Shown piece by piece: positions 10,152 through 18,953 of a stretch of 64,000 bases of DNA. Each line of letters starts with the position of its first letter. Positions within the stretch are counted from its first letter, which is position 1. Position numbers and translations under genes: made by a program. Location of the stretch: contig NZ_LGCN01000276.1 of NCBI RefSeq assembly GCF_001279005.1, positions 138,511 through 202,510 on the forward strand, in the 5' to 3' direction. The notes under the pieces are model-generated. The model was not told the origin of the DNA. It saw nothing but the letters and a program-made list of their open reading frames with translations, and did no database searches. This DNA is from Streptomyces caelestis. GTDB lineage: Bacteria > Actinomycetota > Actinomycetes > Streptomycetales > Streptomycetaceae.

Positions 10152-10289
10152 GAATGACCTCGCTGAAGGGGGAGGGGATCTCTGCAGCACCGAGGAAACG
10201 TGAACGGAGCAGTCCACAGCAAGGGCCAATGAGGAGCCGGTGGATCGTTTTCGGGCGAAGCGGTCTCCCGCGCGGAGCGTTCCGGGCCG

Positions 10290-10841
10290 TTACGCGGCCC
10301 GCTCGATCAGCGCGGCCGGCGGCTCGTCGTCCATCTCGAAGGCCATCGGGAAGGGCGCGTGTCCGGCCAGCCGGAACCAGCGCACCTTGCGGTGCCGTCG
10401 CAGCGCCCGTGCCGCCCGTACGGCGTCGTTGTGGAAGCGGCGGGCCATCGGCACCCTGCGCACCGCCTCGGCGAGCTCCAGGGCCGTCTCCTCTCCCCCG
10501 GGCGCCTCCCGGACCACGTCCACCTGCTGCGCGTCGCCGAGCACCGCGCGCAGTGCCTGGCTGAGCTCGCTCTCCGCGACCTCGCGCTGCTCCTCGACCG
10601 CCTGCCGCGCGGCGTGCGCGGCCTCGTAGAGCACGATCGACGCGGCGGGGTCGAGCACGCCCGAGGTGGCCAGTTCCTGGGCCACGGAGGCACGGCGCAG
10701 CAGCTGGGCGTCGAGCGCGGCCCGGGCGGCGTCGATCCGGGCGTGCAGCCGGTCCAGGCGTCCCGCCGTCCAGCTCAGGTAGAGGCCGATGGCGACGAGG
10801 GCGACGAGGGCGACGAGGGTCCAGGCGAGGGTTGCGGTCAC
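10290..10841 (-). CDS. Hypothetical membrane-anchored protein next to pimA
   Basis: I do not recognise a named family. The product is 183 residues from a GTG start with only a weak upstream ribosome site. One N-terminal TM helix (about 4-22) is followed by a long alpha-helical, probably coiled-coil stretch rich in Ala, Arg, Glu and Leu (about 25-150), then a basic patch RRHRKVRWFRLAGHAPFP and an acidic end. Predicted topology is a cytosolic helical domain on a membrane anchor. It lies between pimA and pdxS; in mycobacteria this slot holds a NUDIX-type gene, whose NUDIX box is not visible here. The function may relate to the PIM pathway but this is inference from position. Confidence 0.75.
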   Translation of the reverse strand: MTATLAWTLVALVALVAIGLYLSWTAGRLDRLHARIDAARAALDAQLLRRASVAQELATSGVLDPAASIVLYEAAHAARQAVEEQREVAESELSQALRAVLGDAQQVDVVREAPGGEETALELAEAVRRVPMARRFHNDAVRAARALRRHRKVRWFRLAGHAPFPMAFEMDDEPPAALIERAA

Positions 10842-10900
10842 GGGCGGCAAGGCTACCGGGGGCGTCCTCGGGGACCGCGCCGCCGGGCCCCCTTCGGGCC

Positions 10901-12064
10901 TCAGTCCCTGGCCAGGCCCAGCCGGGCCCTCAGCCCCGTCGCGCGGTCGTCCGTCGCCACCGCCGCCGCGCCCGCCGTCACCGTCTCGTAGACCGACAGG
11001 ATGTCCGCGCCGACCGTCGACCAGTCGAAGCGGCGGACGTGGGCGCTGCCGCGTTCGCGGAGCTCCGCGCGGCGTTCCGGGTCCTCCAGGAGCCGTACCG
11101 CCGCCTGCGCGAGCGCGTCCGGGTCCTCGTTGGCGAACAGCTCGCCCGCCGCCCCTTGGTCGAGGACCTGGGCGAACGCGTCCAGGTCGGAGGCGAGCAC
11201 CGGCGCGCCCGCCGACATCGCCTCGACCAGGATGATGCCGAAGCTCTCCCCGCCGGTGTTGGGCGCCACGTACAGGTCGACGCTGCGCAGGAAGCGGGCC
11301 TTGTCCTCGTCGCTGACCATGCCGAGGAACTCCACGCGCGGGCGCAGCTCCCGGGGCAGCGACTCGACCGCCTCCTCCTCGTCGCCGCGCCCGGCGACCA
11401 GCAGTCGCGTCCGCGGCCGGGCGGCGAGGATCTTCGGCAGGGCCTTCATCAGCACCGGCAGGCCCTTGCGGGGCTCGTCGATCCGGCCGATGAAGCCGAT
11501 GGTGTCGCCCTGCCACTCGGGCCGGGGTTCGGCCTTGGCGAAGAAGTCGACGTCGACGCCGTTGGGGATGACCACCGCGTCGCCGCCCAGGTGTTCGACG
11601 AGGGTGCGGCGGGCGTACTCGCTGACCGCGATCCGCGCGCTGATCTTCTCCAGGGCGGCCTGGAGGATCGCGTACGCGGCGATCATCGCGCGGGAGCGCG
11701 GGTTGGAGGTGTGGAAGGTGGCGACGATCGGCCCCTCGGCCGCCCAGCAGGTCAGCAGGCCGAGCGAGGGCGAGGTCGGTTCGTGGATGTGGACGACGTC
11801 GAAGGCGCCCTCGTGCAGCCAGCGCCGTACCCGCGCGGCGGACAGGAAGCCGAAGTTGAGCCGGGCCACCGACCCGTTGTACGGCACCGGCACCGCGCGG
11901 CCGGCCGAGACGACGTACGGCGGCAGCGGGGTGTCGTCGTCGGCCGGGGCGAGGACGGACACCTCGTGGCCGAGCCGGATGAAGTACTCGGCCAGGTCAC
12001 GGATGTGGAACTGGACGCCTCCCGGCACGTCCCAGGAGTACGGGCAGACGATGCCGATCCTCAC
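10901..12064 (-). CDS. pimA: Phosphatidyl-myo-inositol mannosyltransferase PimA-like (GT4)
   Basis: Transfers mannose from GDP-mannose to phosphatidylinositol at the inner face of the membrane, the first step to PIM glycolipids. The product is 387 residues, GT-B fold. N-terminal GIVCPYSWDVPGGVQFHIRD matches the PimA acceptor region; GFIGRIDEPRKG and the E-x7-E segment GESFGIILVEAMSAG bind the donor. The GTG start overlaps the upstream acyltransferase stop as GTGA, with AAGGGG 5 nt before it. The neighbours pgsA and acyltransferase make the PIM role likely. Confidence 0.93.
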   Translation of the reverse strand: MRIGIVCPYSWDVPGGVQFHIRDLAEYFIRLGHEVSVLAPADDDTPLPPYVVSAGRAVPVPYNGSVARLNFGFLSAARVRRWLHEGAFDVVHIHEPTSPSLGLLTCWAAEGPIVATFHTSNPRSRAMIAAYAILQAALEKISARIAVSEYARRTLVEHLGGDAVVIPNGVDVDFFAKAEPRPEWQGDTIGFIGRIDEPRKGLPVLMKALPKILAARPRTRLLVAGRGDEEEAVESLPRELRPRVEFLGMVSDEDKARFLRSVDLYVAPNTGGESFGIILVEAMSAGAPVLASDLDAFAQVLDQGAAGELFANEDPDALAQAAVRLLEDPERRAELRERGSAHVRRFDWSTVGADILSVYETVTAGAAAVATDDRATGLRARLGLARD

Positions 12065-13002
12065 GAGGTCCCCTTCCGGTCCTGCCCGGGGGCGGTCGCG
12101 GGCCCCCGCGCGGGGTCGAGGTCCCTCAGCCACAAGCGCTGCAGCATGTGCCAGTCCTCCGGATGGTCGGCGATCCCCGTGGCGAAGGCGTCGGCCAGCG
12201 CCTGTGTCATGACGGACGTCTTCTCGGGGCGCGTACCTGACGCGGGGACCTCGACCGGCGGATGCACCCGGCCGCGCATCACCGGCGAGTCGTCGTACCA
12301 GAGGGTCACCGGCAGCAGCCGGGCCCCGGTCTGCTGGGCGAGCAGGGCGGGTCCGGCCGGCATCGGGGCGGTCTCGCCGAAGAAGTCGACCTCGACGCCG
12401 GAGGAGGACAGGTCGCGGTCGGCGACCAGGCAGACCAGGCCGCCGTCGCGCAGCCGCCGGGCCAGGGTGCCGAAGGCGGAGCCGCCGCTGTGCGGGAGCA
12501 CCTCCATGCCGAGGCCCTCGCGGTAGGCGACGAAACGGTCGTACAGCGTCTCCGGCTTCAGCCGCTCGGCGACGGTGGTGAACGGTATGCCCAGCTTCGT
12601 GGTGACCCAGGCGCCGGCGAGGTCCCAGTTGGCGAGGTGCGGCAGCGCGAGGACGACGCCCTTGCCGGCCGCCATGCCCTCGGTCAGGTGGTGGAGGTCC
12701 TTGACGTCGAGGCCGTCCGCGATGCGCTCGGGGCTCCAGGCGGGCAGCCGGAAGGACTCCATCCAGTAGCGCAGGTACGACCGCATGCCCGCGCGGGAGA
12801 GCTCGGCCAGCCGCTCCGGGCCCGCGTCCGGCACGACGCGCGCGTAGTTGCTCTCCAGCCGGAGCACGCCCTTGCCGCGCCGCTTCCACGCGAGGTCGGC
12901 GATGCTCCGGCCGAGACGGACGGCGACGGGCTCGGGGAGCTTCTTGACGGTGCTCCAGCCGGCGCCGTACAGGGCGTCGGCCAGCCGCTCCTGGGCGCTC
13001 AC
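12061..13002 (-). CDS. Phosphatidylinositol mannoside acyltransferase-like protein (LpxL/HtrB family)
   Basis: Acyltransferase of the lysophospholipid/LpxL superfamily, expected to acylate the mannose of PIM1/PIM2 as PatA does in mycobacteria. The product is 313 residues. The catalytic-type H-x4-D is in LALPHLANWDLAG (about 125-138), and substrate-pocket segments VADRDLSSSGVEVDFFG and LPVTLWYDD are conserved. It starts with GTG overlapping the pgsA stop (GTGA) and ends overlapping the pimA GTG, so three enzymes are translationally chained. Substrate is inferred from family and context. Confidence 0.9.
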   Translation of the reverse strand: MSAQERLADALYGAGWSTVKKLPEPVAVRLGRSIADLAWKRRGKGVLRLESNYARVVPDAGPERLAELSRAGMRSYLRYWMESFRLPAWSPERIADGLDVKDLHHLTEGMAAGKGVVLALPHLANWDLAGAWVTTKLGIPFTTVAERLKPETLYDRFVAYREGLGMEVLPHSGGSAFGTLARRLRDGGLVCLVADRDLSSSGVEVDFFGETAPMPAGPALLAQQTGARLLPVTLWYDDSPVMRGRVHPPVEVPASGTRPEKTSVMTQALADAFATGIADHPEDWHMLQRLWLRDLDPARGPATAPGQDRKGTS

Positions 13003-13670
13003 TTCGCGGCCTCGCTCCCCCGGGCCCCCTGCCGCTCCGCGGCCTCCGCCTCGGCGGACTCCCGGCGCACGGTGACCACCCGCTGGATCAGCGTGACCAG
13101 GCTGCCGACGGCGACGATCCACAGGGCGACCGGCAGCAGGTACTGGATGCCGGGCACACCGAACGCGTGCAGGCCCGCCAGACCGGCCGCGACCAGCGAG
13201 ACCACCAGCCGTTCGGCCCGCTCGACCAGCCCGTTGACGGCGACCGGCAGGCCGATCGACTCGCCGCGCGCCTTGGTGTACGACACCACCTGGCCGCTGG
13301 CCAGACAGAAGATCGACACCGCGCACAGGGCGACGTCGTCGCCGCCCCCGGCGTACCAGAGGGCGAAGCCGCCGAAGATCGCTCCGTCGGCGACCCGGTC
13401 CAGGGTCGAGTCCAGGAAGGCGCCCCAGCGGCTGGAGCGGCCCAGCTGGCGGGCCATGTTGCCGTCGACGAGGTCGGAGAACACGAACAGCGTGATCACG
13501 ACCGTGCCCCAGAAGAACTCACCCATGGGGTAGAAGACCAGCGCGCCCGCGACCACTCCCGCGGTGCCGATGAGCGTGACCGTGTCGGGGCTGACCCCCC
13601 GCCGGATGAGAAACGCGGCGAACGGTGTGAGGACACGCGTGAAGAATGCACGCGCGTACTTGTTCAGCAT
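12999..13670 (-). CDS. pgsA: CDP-alcohol phosphatidyltransferase, probable phosphatidylinositol (phosphate) synthase
   Basis: Integral membrane enzyme joining CDP-diacylglycerol to an inositol headgroup. The product is 223 residues. The full family motif DG-x2-AR-x8-G-x3-D-x3-D is visible in DGNMARQLGRSSRWGAFLDSTLD (about 68-90), and hydrophobic helices fill the rest. The start ATG at 13670 has GGGAAGG just upstream. Being first in pgsA-acyltransferase-pimA points to inositol rather than glycerol as acceptor; the family also includes PG synthases, so substrate is inferred. Confidence 0.9.
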   Translation of the reverse strand: MLNKYARAFFTRVLTPFAAFLIRRGVSPDTVTLIGTAGVVAGALVFYPMGEFFWGTVVITLFVFSDLVDGNMARQLGRSSRWGAFLDSTLDRVADGAIFGGFALWYAGGGDDVALCAVSIFCLASGQVVSYTKARGESIGLPVAVNGLVERAERLVVSLVAAGLAGLHAFGVPGIQYLLPVALWIVAVGSLVTLIQRVVTVRRESAEAEAAERQGARGSEAAK

Positions 13671-14138
13671 GGCCTTCCCGACGGTCGGTGAGGCCGCGCG
13701 GCCCCTGCTGGCCACCCGGCGGGCCCAATCGTAGCCACGCGCACGCGCGGGCGACGGCGGGGCACCCGTACGCCCGCGCGGGGGGCGGACCCCTGTCCGA
13801 CGGATCGTGCCGCGGACGCGGTGCCCGGCGCGCGCTTCCCGCTGCCCGAAGGGCGTGGGCGGTGCCCCGGCCGCGTCGTCGTCGCCCGCCGGTCCCACGC
13901 CCTGCTCCGTCCGGGCGGCGGGACTCCCCCTGCCCGGGTCGCCCCCGCCGCCCGGCTCCCCGGGCCGCGGGACACGCCTTTGCGAGGGGGCCGGACGCCG
14001 GGATCACGTCCTTCGTATGGACGCACCGTGACGGGAGTGGAAAGCTCGAAGGACCGCGGGCGTCGCCGGAGCCGCACCGCACGCGGATTCCGCGGGTCCG
14101 CGCCCACAGTGACCTCACCGTGCACGGGAGGCAGGATC
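13671..14138. other. Divergent intergenic region, pgsA / EF-G-like gene
   Basis: 468 bp of GC-rich DNA between two divergent transcription units. It must carry promoters for both, but I see no confident -10/-35 pair. Open frames across it are composition artefacts without ribosome sites. Confidence 0.6.
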
Positions 14139-16337
14139 ATGGGCGACAAGGCGCACACACACCCCGGAGCCGCCGGCAGGGCGCAGGCGGCCGGTCACCC
14201 CACGTCCGTACGGAACGTGGTGCTGGTCGGCCCCTCCGGATCGGGCAAGACGACTCTGGTGGAGGCTCTCGCGCTGACCGCGGGGGCGGTGAACCGGGCG
14301 GGCCGCGTGGAGGACGGCGGCACCGTCTCCGACTACGACGACATCGCGCACCGGCAGCAGCGCTCCGTACAGCTCTCCCTGGTGCCCCTCGAATGGGACG
14401 GCGTCAAGGTCAACCTGCTGGACACTCCCGGATACGCCGACTTCGTCGGGGAGCTCAGGGCCGGTCTGCGGGCGGCGGACGCGGCCCTCTTCGTCGTCTC
14501 GGCCTCGGACGGCGTGGACGGCTCGACCCGCATGGTGTGGGACGAGTGCGCGGCGGTCGGCATGCCGCGCGCCATCGTCGTCACGCACCTGGAGGCGGCC
14601 CGGGCGGACTTCGAGGAGATGACCCGCGTCTGCGCGGAGACGTTCGGCGGCGACGACCCCGACGCCGTGCTGCCGCTGTACCTGCCGCTGCACGGCCCGG
14701 AGGGACCCGACGGGCACGCACCCGTGACGGGTCTGACCGGACTGCTGTCACGGAAGCTGTTCGACTACTCCACCGGCGAGCGCGAGGAGTCCGAGCCCGA
14801 CGGTGAGCGGCTGCCGCCGCTCGAGGAGGCCCGTGGCCGGCTCATCGAGGGGATCATCGCCGAAAGTGAGGACGAGACCCTCATGGACCGCTATCTCGGC
14901 GGCGAGCAGGTCGACGTCGAGACGCTGATCGGGGACCTGGAACGGGCGGTCGCGCGCGGGGCGTTCTTCCCCGTCCTGGCCGCCGCGCCCGCCGCCGACG
15001 GCGCGCGCCAGGGACTCGGCACGGTCGAACTGCTGGACTTGGTCACCGGCGGCTTCCCGACCCCGCTGGAGCACGGCGCCCCGAACGTGACCACCCTCGA
15101 CGGCAGGCCGCGCGAGCTGGAACCGTGCGACCCGGACGCCCCGCTGGTCGCGGAGGTCGTGAAGACCTCCTCCGACCCGTACGTCGGCCGGCTCTCCCTG
15201 GTCCGGCTCTTCTCCGGCACCCTGCGCGCCGACCAGACCGTGCACGTCTCCGGGCACGGTCTCGCCGACCGCGGCCACGAGGACCACGACGTCGACGAAC
15301 GGATCGGCGCCCTGTCCACGCCGTTCGGCAAACAGCAGCGGCCCGTCTCCCACGTCATCGCGGGCGACCTCGCGTGCGTGGCGAAGCTCAGCCGCGCGGA
15401 GACCGGGGACACCCTGTCCGCCAAGGACGACCCGCTCCTCGTGGAGCCGTGGGACATGCCCGACCCGTTGCTGCCGCTGGCCATCCAGGCGCACAGCAAA
15501 CCCGACGAGGACAAGCTCTCGCAAGGGCTGTCCCGGCTGGTGGCCGAGGACCCGACGATGCGGCTGGAACAGAACCAGGACACCCACCAGGTGGTGCTGT
15601 GGTGCCTGGGCGAGGCACACGCGGACGTGGCCCTGGAGCGGCTGCGCGGCCGCTACGGCGTCCAGGTCGACGTCGTGCCCCACCGCGTGTCGCTCAGGGA
15701 GACCTTCGGCGGCAGGGCGGCCGGGCGCGGCCGGCACGTCAAGCAGTCCGGCGGACACGGACAGTTCGCCATCTGCGAGATCGAGGTGGAGCCGCTGCCG
15801 AACGGCTCGGGCATCGAGTTCGTCGACAAGGTGGTCGGCGGAGCGGTGCCGCGCCAGTTCATCCCCTCCGTCGAGAAGGGCGTACGGACCCAGGCCCTCA
15901 AGGGGGTCGCCGCGGGACATCCGCTCATCGACGTGCGGGTGACCCTGCTGGACGGCAAGGCGCACTCGGTGGACTCCTCCGACGCCGCGTTCCAGACGGC
16001 CGGCGCGCTGGCCCTGCGGGAGGCGGCCGTGGACGCGAGGATCCATCTGCTGGAGCCGGTGGCCGAGGTGAGCGTCCTGGTCGGCGACGACTACGTCGGC
16101 CCCGTGATGAGCGACCTGTCCGGCCGGCGCGGCCGGGTGCTCGGCACCGAGCAGTCGCCCGGCGGACGCACCCTCGTCAAGGCCGAGGTCCCGGAGATCG
16201 AGATCGACCGGTACGCCGTCGACCTGCGCTCCCTCGCGCACGGCACCGCCCGGTTCAGCCGTCGGTACGCGCGGCACGAACCCATGCCGCCGCACGTGGC
16301 GGAGCGGGTCAGGGAAGAGGCGCGTGCCGCCTCGTAG
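14139..16337 (+). CDS. EF-G-like translational GTPase (EF-G2 type)
   Basis: Paralogue of elongation factor G with all five EF-G domains; 732 residues. GGGAGG is 7 nt before the ATG. The P-loop is GPSGSGKTT (31-39) rather than the AHIDAGKTT of EF-G, G3 is DTPGYADF (95-102), and the switch I consensus REQERGIT is replaced by RQQRSVQL. The G4 guanine-specificity NKxD is changed to THLE (149-152). Domain IV GGHGQFAICEIEVEPL and domain V VMSDLSGRRGRVLG are present. Canonical EF-G would be in the str operon, so this is an accessory copy like mycobacterial FusA2. Its cellular role is unknown. Nucleotide specificity may be relaxed. Confidence 0.93.
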   Translation: MGDKAHTHPGAAGRAQAAGHPTSVRNVVLVGPSGSGKTTLVEALALTAGAVNRAGRVEDGGTVSDYDDIAHRQQRSVQLSLVPLEWDGVKVNLLDTPGYADFVGELRAGLRAADAALFVVSASDGVDGSTRMVWDECAAVGMPRAIVVTHLEAARADFEEMTRVCAETFGGDDPDAVLPLYLPLHGPEGPDGHAPVTGLTGLLSRKLFDYSTGEREESEPDGERLPPLEEARGRLIEGIIAESEDETLMDRYLGGEQVDVETLIGDLERAVARGAFFPVLAAAPAADGARQGLGTVELLDLVTGGFPTPLEHGAPNVTTLDGRPRELEPCDPDAPLVAEVVKTSSDPYVGRLSLVRLFSGTLRADQTVHVSGHGLADRGHEDHDVDERIGALSTPFGKQQRPVSHVIAGDLACVAKLSRAETGDTLSAKDDPLLVEPWDMPDPLLPLAIQAHSKPDEDKLSQGLSRLVAEDPTMRLEQNQDTHQVVLWCLGEAHADVALERLRGRYGVQVDVVPHRVSLRETFGGRAAGRGRHVKQSGGHGQFAICEIEVEPLPNGSGIEFVDKVVGGAVPRQFIPSVEKGVRTQALKGVAAGHPLIDVRVTLLDGKAHSVDSSDAAFQTAGALALREAAVDARIHLLEPVAEVSVLVGDDYVGPVMSDLSGRRGRVLGTEQSPGGRTLVKAEVPEIEIDRYAVDLRSLAHGTARFSRRYARHEPMPPHVAERVREEARAAS

Positions 16338-16423
16338 CGGGCTCCGGGCGCCCCCGGTGAGTCGGTGTGCGCCCGCGTGCGCCTCTTGTGCCGGGACGAC
16401 TTCGGAATGCTTCACTCCGTGGT

Positions 16424-16447
16424 GGCGGACGGCTTCGGCCGTCCGCC
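16424..16447 (+). terminator. UUCG-capped hairpin after the EF-G-like gene
   Basis: A perfect 10-bp stem GGCGGACGGC capped by TTCG, an extra-stable tetraloop, 87 bp past the stop. No T-tract, as usual in Streptomyces. Probable terminator. Confidence 0.65.
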
Positions 16448-16554
16448 GACGGACGACCGTGGGTACGGATACGCTGAAGACCTGATCAACAGGTGTGCGC
16501 AGCAGGGAAGTCGGGAAGGCCGCAAGACGACAGTCGCGGCGATCGGGGGCGGGA

Positions 16555-18210
16555 ATGACCGTTGAGAGCGGTTACGCGGACTTCTTCGGTCCGCAGGTGC
16601 CGCGCACGGGCGACGAGGGGCAGACGCCGACGTTCGCGCTGGCCTCGGCGGCCTACCGGGACAACGAGGCCGAGGAGATACTCAAGGCCAACAACGAGTG
16701 GCACAAGTCGGCCGTCGGCAAGCCCAGGATGAAGCTGTTCCGGCCGAATCTGGGCGAGGCGTTCTCCAGGGCGATCATCGACCGGATGCTCGGCTCCGGC
16801 CGCGCGCCGCTCATCCAGTCCTTCGGCACCCAGCCCCAGGTGGTGGTCGAGCACGCGCTGGCGGCGCACCGCATCCGCCGCGAGCGGGACAACTGGCTGA
16901 GCGCCGTCATGGTGCTGTGCGGGCTGCTCTTCCTGCCCGGTCTGCTCGTGTGGCTGCTGGTCTTCCAGATCCGTACGACGATGGCCAGGCGGGAGGACAA
17001 GCGGGCCGGCGCGCTCGCCACCACCCTGCTGGTCGCGGTGGGCGCCCTCGCCGTGCTGTTCCTGGTCCGCATGCCGTTCGACGGGTTCTGGGGCTGGTAC
17101 GCGCGCGCGTCGGTGGTCGCCCCGGTGGTGGGCTGGTTCTGGGCCAAGCAGATCTGCGAGCGCACCGCGAGGGACCTGCGGGAGCGGTGGAGCAGCCTGC
17201 TCTCCGGCAGCAGCGTCGGCGCCAAGGTGCCCGAGGCGGTCCCCTCCAGCCCCGGTGAGACGGCGGCCGAGCAGCTGCGCCAGTCCCTGGCCCGGCTCAG
17301 CGCCGAACAGCAGTCCAACTCCGTCTTCTACGCCGGGCCCAAGGGCATACTCGGCATGGGCACGCGCTGGGGCAGCTGGCAGCTCGCCGAGGAACTGGTG
17401 CCCGCCGACGCGGACCGGGAGATCAACCCGTTCCGCAGCTGGGACGTCGTCAAGGCCGTCTACGACCGGCTGCGGATGCTGGAGCGCGGGCCGCTGCACA
17501 CCGGAGGCTTCCCCAAGCCGTCGGTACGGCACTGGATCGTCACGCCCATCGGGGAGAACGCCGACGCGGTCTCCCGGCCCGAGGGCACGGACGTCGAGGC
17601 GTACCAGGTCAAGTCGCACGCCATACAGGAGATCTGCAACAAGCAGCAGTTCGGCGCGGGCGACCGGCACTACCTGGGCGTGCAGTGGACGCTGTGGGAC
17701 GGCCAGCTGGTGATCACCATGCTGATCACCGTGACCGTGCTGCACGAGACGCTGCGCATCGAGGTGACCGGGCACGCGCTGGGGCCGGTGCACTCGCTGT
17801 TCACCAGCGGGCCCTCGGCGAAGGAGAAGGAGGTCCAGAAGTCGATCAGGTTCTGGGAGACCCGGAAGGTGAAGCTCCCGCTGGTCGACGCGGACGAGGT
17901 GGTGCGCCTGGCCGCCCGGGCGCCGCTGACCTGGTATCCGCCGCTGCTGTACTGGCTGGGCGGCAAACTGAGCCTGCCGGAGCCGTTCGGTCTGCGGCAC
18001 GCGTGGGCGGACAAGCCGTGGCGGCACCGGTTCATGGCGGACGACGCGTTGCGGGCGGCCACGCCGGTGCTGCGGGCGGTGCACTCCGCGGCGATCAAGG
18101 TACTGGCGGAGAACGGGGTGGACACGGAGAAGTTCGGGTCGCGGTCGTCGTTCCTCAGCACGGCGGTGCAGGACGCTTCGCCGCGGAAGGCCGACGTGTA
18201 CGACGCGTAG
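16555..18210 (+). CDS. Large multi-pass membrane protein, unknown function
   Basis: Conserved-looking streptomycete protein that I cannot assign to a characterised family. The product is 551 residues, ATG with GGGGGCGGGA upstream. The first 115 residues are soluble; TM helices lie at about 118-141, 150-172 and 180-200; a soluble middle follows, and a further hydrophobic stretch around LVITMLITVTVLHETLRIEVTGHA lies near 385-410. The C-terminal segment around WYPPLLYWLGGKLSLPEPFG is Trp/Tyr-rich. It follows the EF-G-like gene by 217 bp with a terminator between, so it is probably a separate unit. It converges on the HIT gene. Confidence 0.85.
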   Translation: MTVESGYADFFGPQVPRTGDEGQTPTFALASAAYRDNEAEEILKANNEWHKSAVGKPRMKLFRPNLGEAFSRAIIDRMLGSGRAPLIQSFGTQPQVVVEHALAAHRIRRERDNWLSAVMVLCGLLFLPGLLVWLLVFQIRTTMARREDKRAGALATTLLVAVGALAVLFLVRMPFDGFWGWYARASVVAPVVGWFWAKQICERTARDLRERWSSLLSGSSVGAKVPEAVPSSPGETAAEQLRQSLARLSAEQQSNSVFYAGPKGILGMGTRWGSWQLAEELVPADADREINPFRSWDVVKAVYDRLRMLERGPLHTGGFPKPSVRHWIVTPIGENADAVSRPEGTDVEAYQVKSHAIQEICNKQQFGAGDRHYLGVQWTLWDGQLVITMLITVTVLHETLRIEVTGHALGPVHSLFTSGPSAKEKEVQKSIRFWETRKVKLPLVDADEVVRLAARAPLTWYPPLLYWLGGKLSLPEPFGLRHAWADKPWRHRFMADDALRAATPVLRAVHSAAIKVLAENGVDTEKFGSRSSFLSTAVQDASPRKADVYDA

Positions 18211-18249
18211 GCCTCCGGCGGTCGGACGGCCGCGGGAGGTGTCACGGTG

Positions 18250-18282
18250 ACGGGGGTCCAGGGCTGCGTCCTGGACCCCCGT
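18250..18282. terminator. Bidirectional hairpin between convergent genes
   Basis: Stem of 13 perfect base pairs (ACGGGGGTCCAGG and its complement) with a 7-nt loop, between the plus-strand membrane protein stop (18210) and the minus-strand HIT stop (18305). Suitable for terminating both. Confidence 0.75.
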
Positions 18283-18326
18283 CGGCCCTGAACGGGCCTC
18301 GTCCTCAAACGCCGGACGGGCTGTCC
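18283..18326. repeat. Streptomyces dispersed intergenic repeat overlapping the HIT gene 3' end
   Basis: The stretch around GGCCCTGAACGGGCC and CCTCAAACGCCGGACGGGCT resembles, from memory, a repeat seen beside many Streptomyces genes. Here it supplies the HIT stop codon and encodes the last residues SPSGV. Confidence 0.5.
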
Positions 18327-18871
18327 GATGCCGGCCACGCCTCCGCGAGCATCTTCCTCGTGTCCGCCAGGAGCTGCGGCAGCACCTTCGTGTGGCCGAC
18401 CACCGGCATGAAGTTCGTGTCGCCGCCCCAGCGCGGGACGATGTGCTGGTGCAGGTGGGCGGCGATGCCCGCGCCCGCGACCGTGCCCTGGTTCATGCCG
18501 ATGTTGAAGCCGTGCGCGCCCGACGCGGTGCGCAGTGCCGTCATCGCCTGCTTGGTGAGCTCGGCGAGCTCCGCCGTCTCCTCCGCGGTGAGGTCCGTGT
18601 AGTCGGCCACGTGCCGGTACGGCACGGTCATCAGGTGGCCGCCCGTGTACGGGTAGAGGTTGAGCACCGCGTAGACCCGCTCGCCGCGCCGCAGGATCAG
18701 CCCGTCCTCGTCGGACTTGGCCGGGAGGGAGCAGAAGGGACAGCCGTCGTCGGCGCCCGGGCCGCTCGGCTTGTTCTCGCCCTGGATGTACGCCATCCGG
18801 TGGGGCGTCCACAGACGCTGGAACGCGTCCTGCGTGCCCACTCCCCACTGCTGCTCCGGCTCACTCGTCAT
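18305..18871 (-). CDS. HIT-family hydrolase / Ap4A phosphorylase-like
   Basis: Histidine-triad nucleotide-binding enzyme; 188 residues. The H-x-H-x-H signature is in AAHLHQHIVPRWGGDTNF (about 138-155), matching the actinobacterial group that includes the mycobacterial Ap4A phosphorylase Rv2613c. A C-P-F-C pair (GCPFCSLP) near residue 38 probably binds zinc. The gene order thrS-HIT-pgsA is the mycobacterial arrangement, here with an insertion. I start at the ATG at 18871; a GTG 21 bp upstream is possible, both with weak ribosome sites. The C-terminal SPSGV comes from a dispersed repeat. Confidence 0.92.
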   Translation of the reverse strand: MTSEPEQQWGVGTQDAFQRLWTPHRMAYIQGENKPSGPGADDGCPFCSLPAKSDEDGLILRRGERVYAVLNLYPYTGGHLMTVPYRHVADYTDLTAEETAELAELTKQAMTALRTASGAHGFNIGMNQGTVAGAGIAAHLHQHIVPRWGGDTNFMPVVGHTKVLPQLLADTRKMLAEAWPASDSPSGV

Positions 18872-18909
18872 GCGTGCAGCATATGGCGTCACCGGAGGAC
18901 CGTGGAAAA

Positions 18910-18935
18910 GGCCCCCGGGATCGCTCCCGGGGGCC
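18910..18935 (-). terminator. thrS terminator
   Basis: An 11-bp perfect GC stem (GGCCCCCGGGA, loop TCGC) starting 19 bp past the thrS stop. On the minus strand it is followed by TTTTCC, giving a short T-run, so intrinsic termination is likely. Confidence 0.8.
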
Positions 18936-18953
18936 TCGGAACCGCCCGTACGG

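Noticed and set aside
13664..14158. Minus-strand frame across the pgsA / EF-G gap
   Set aside because: No ribosome site, low-complexity Pro/Arg composition, and it overlaps both gene starts.
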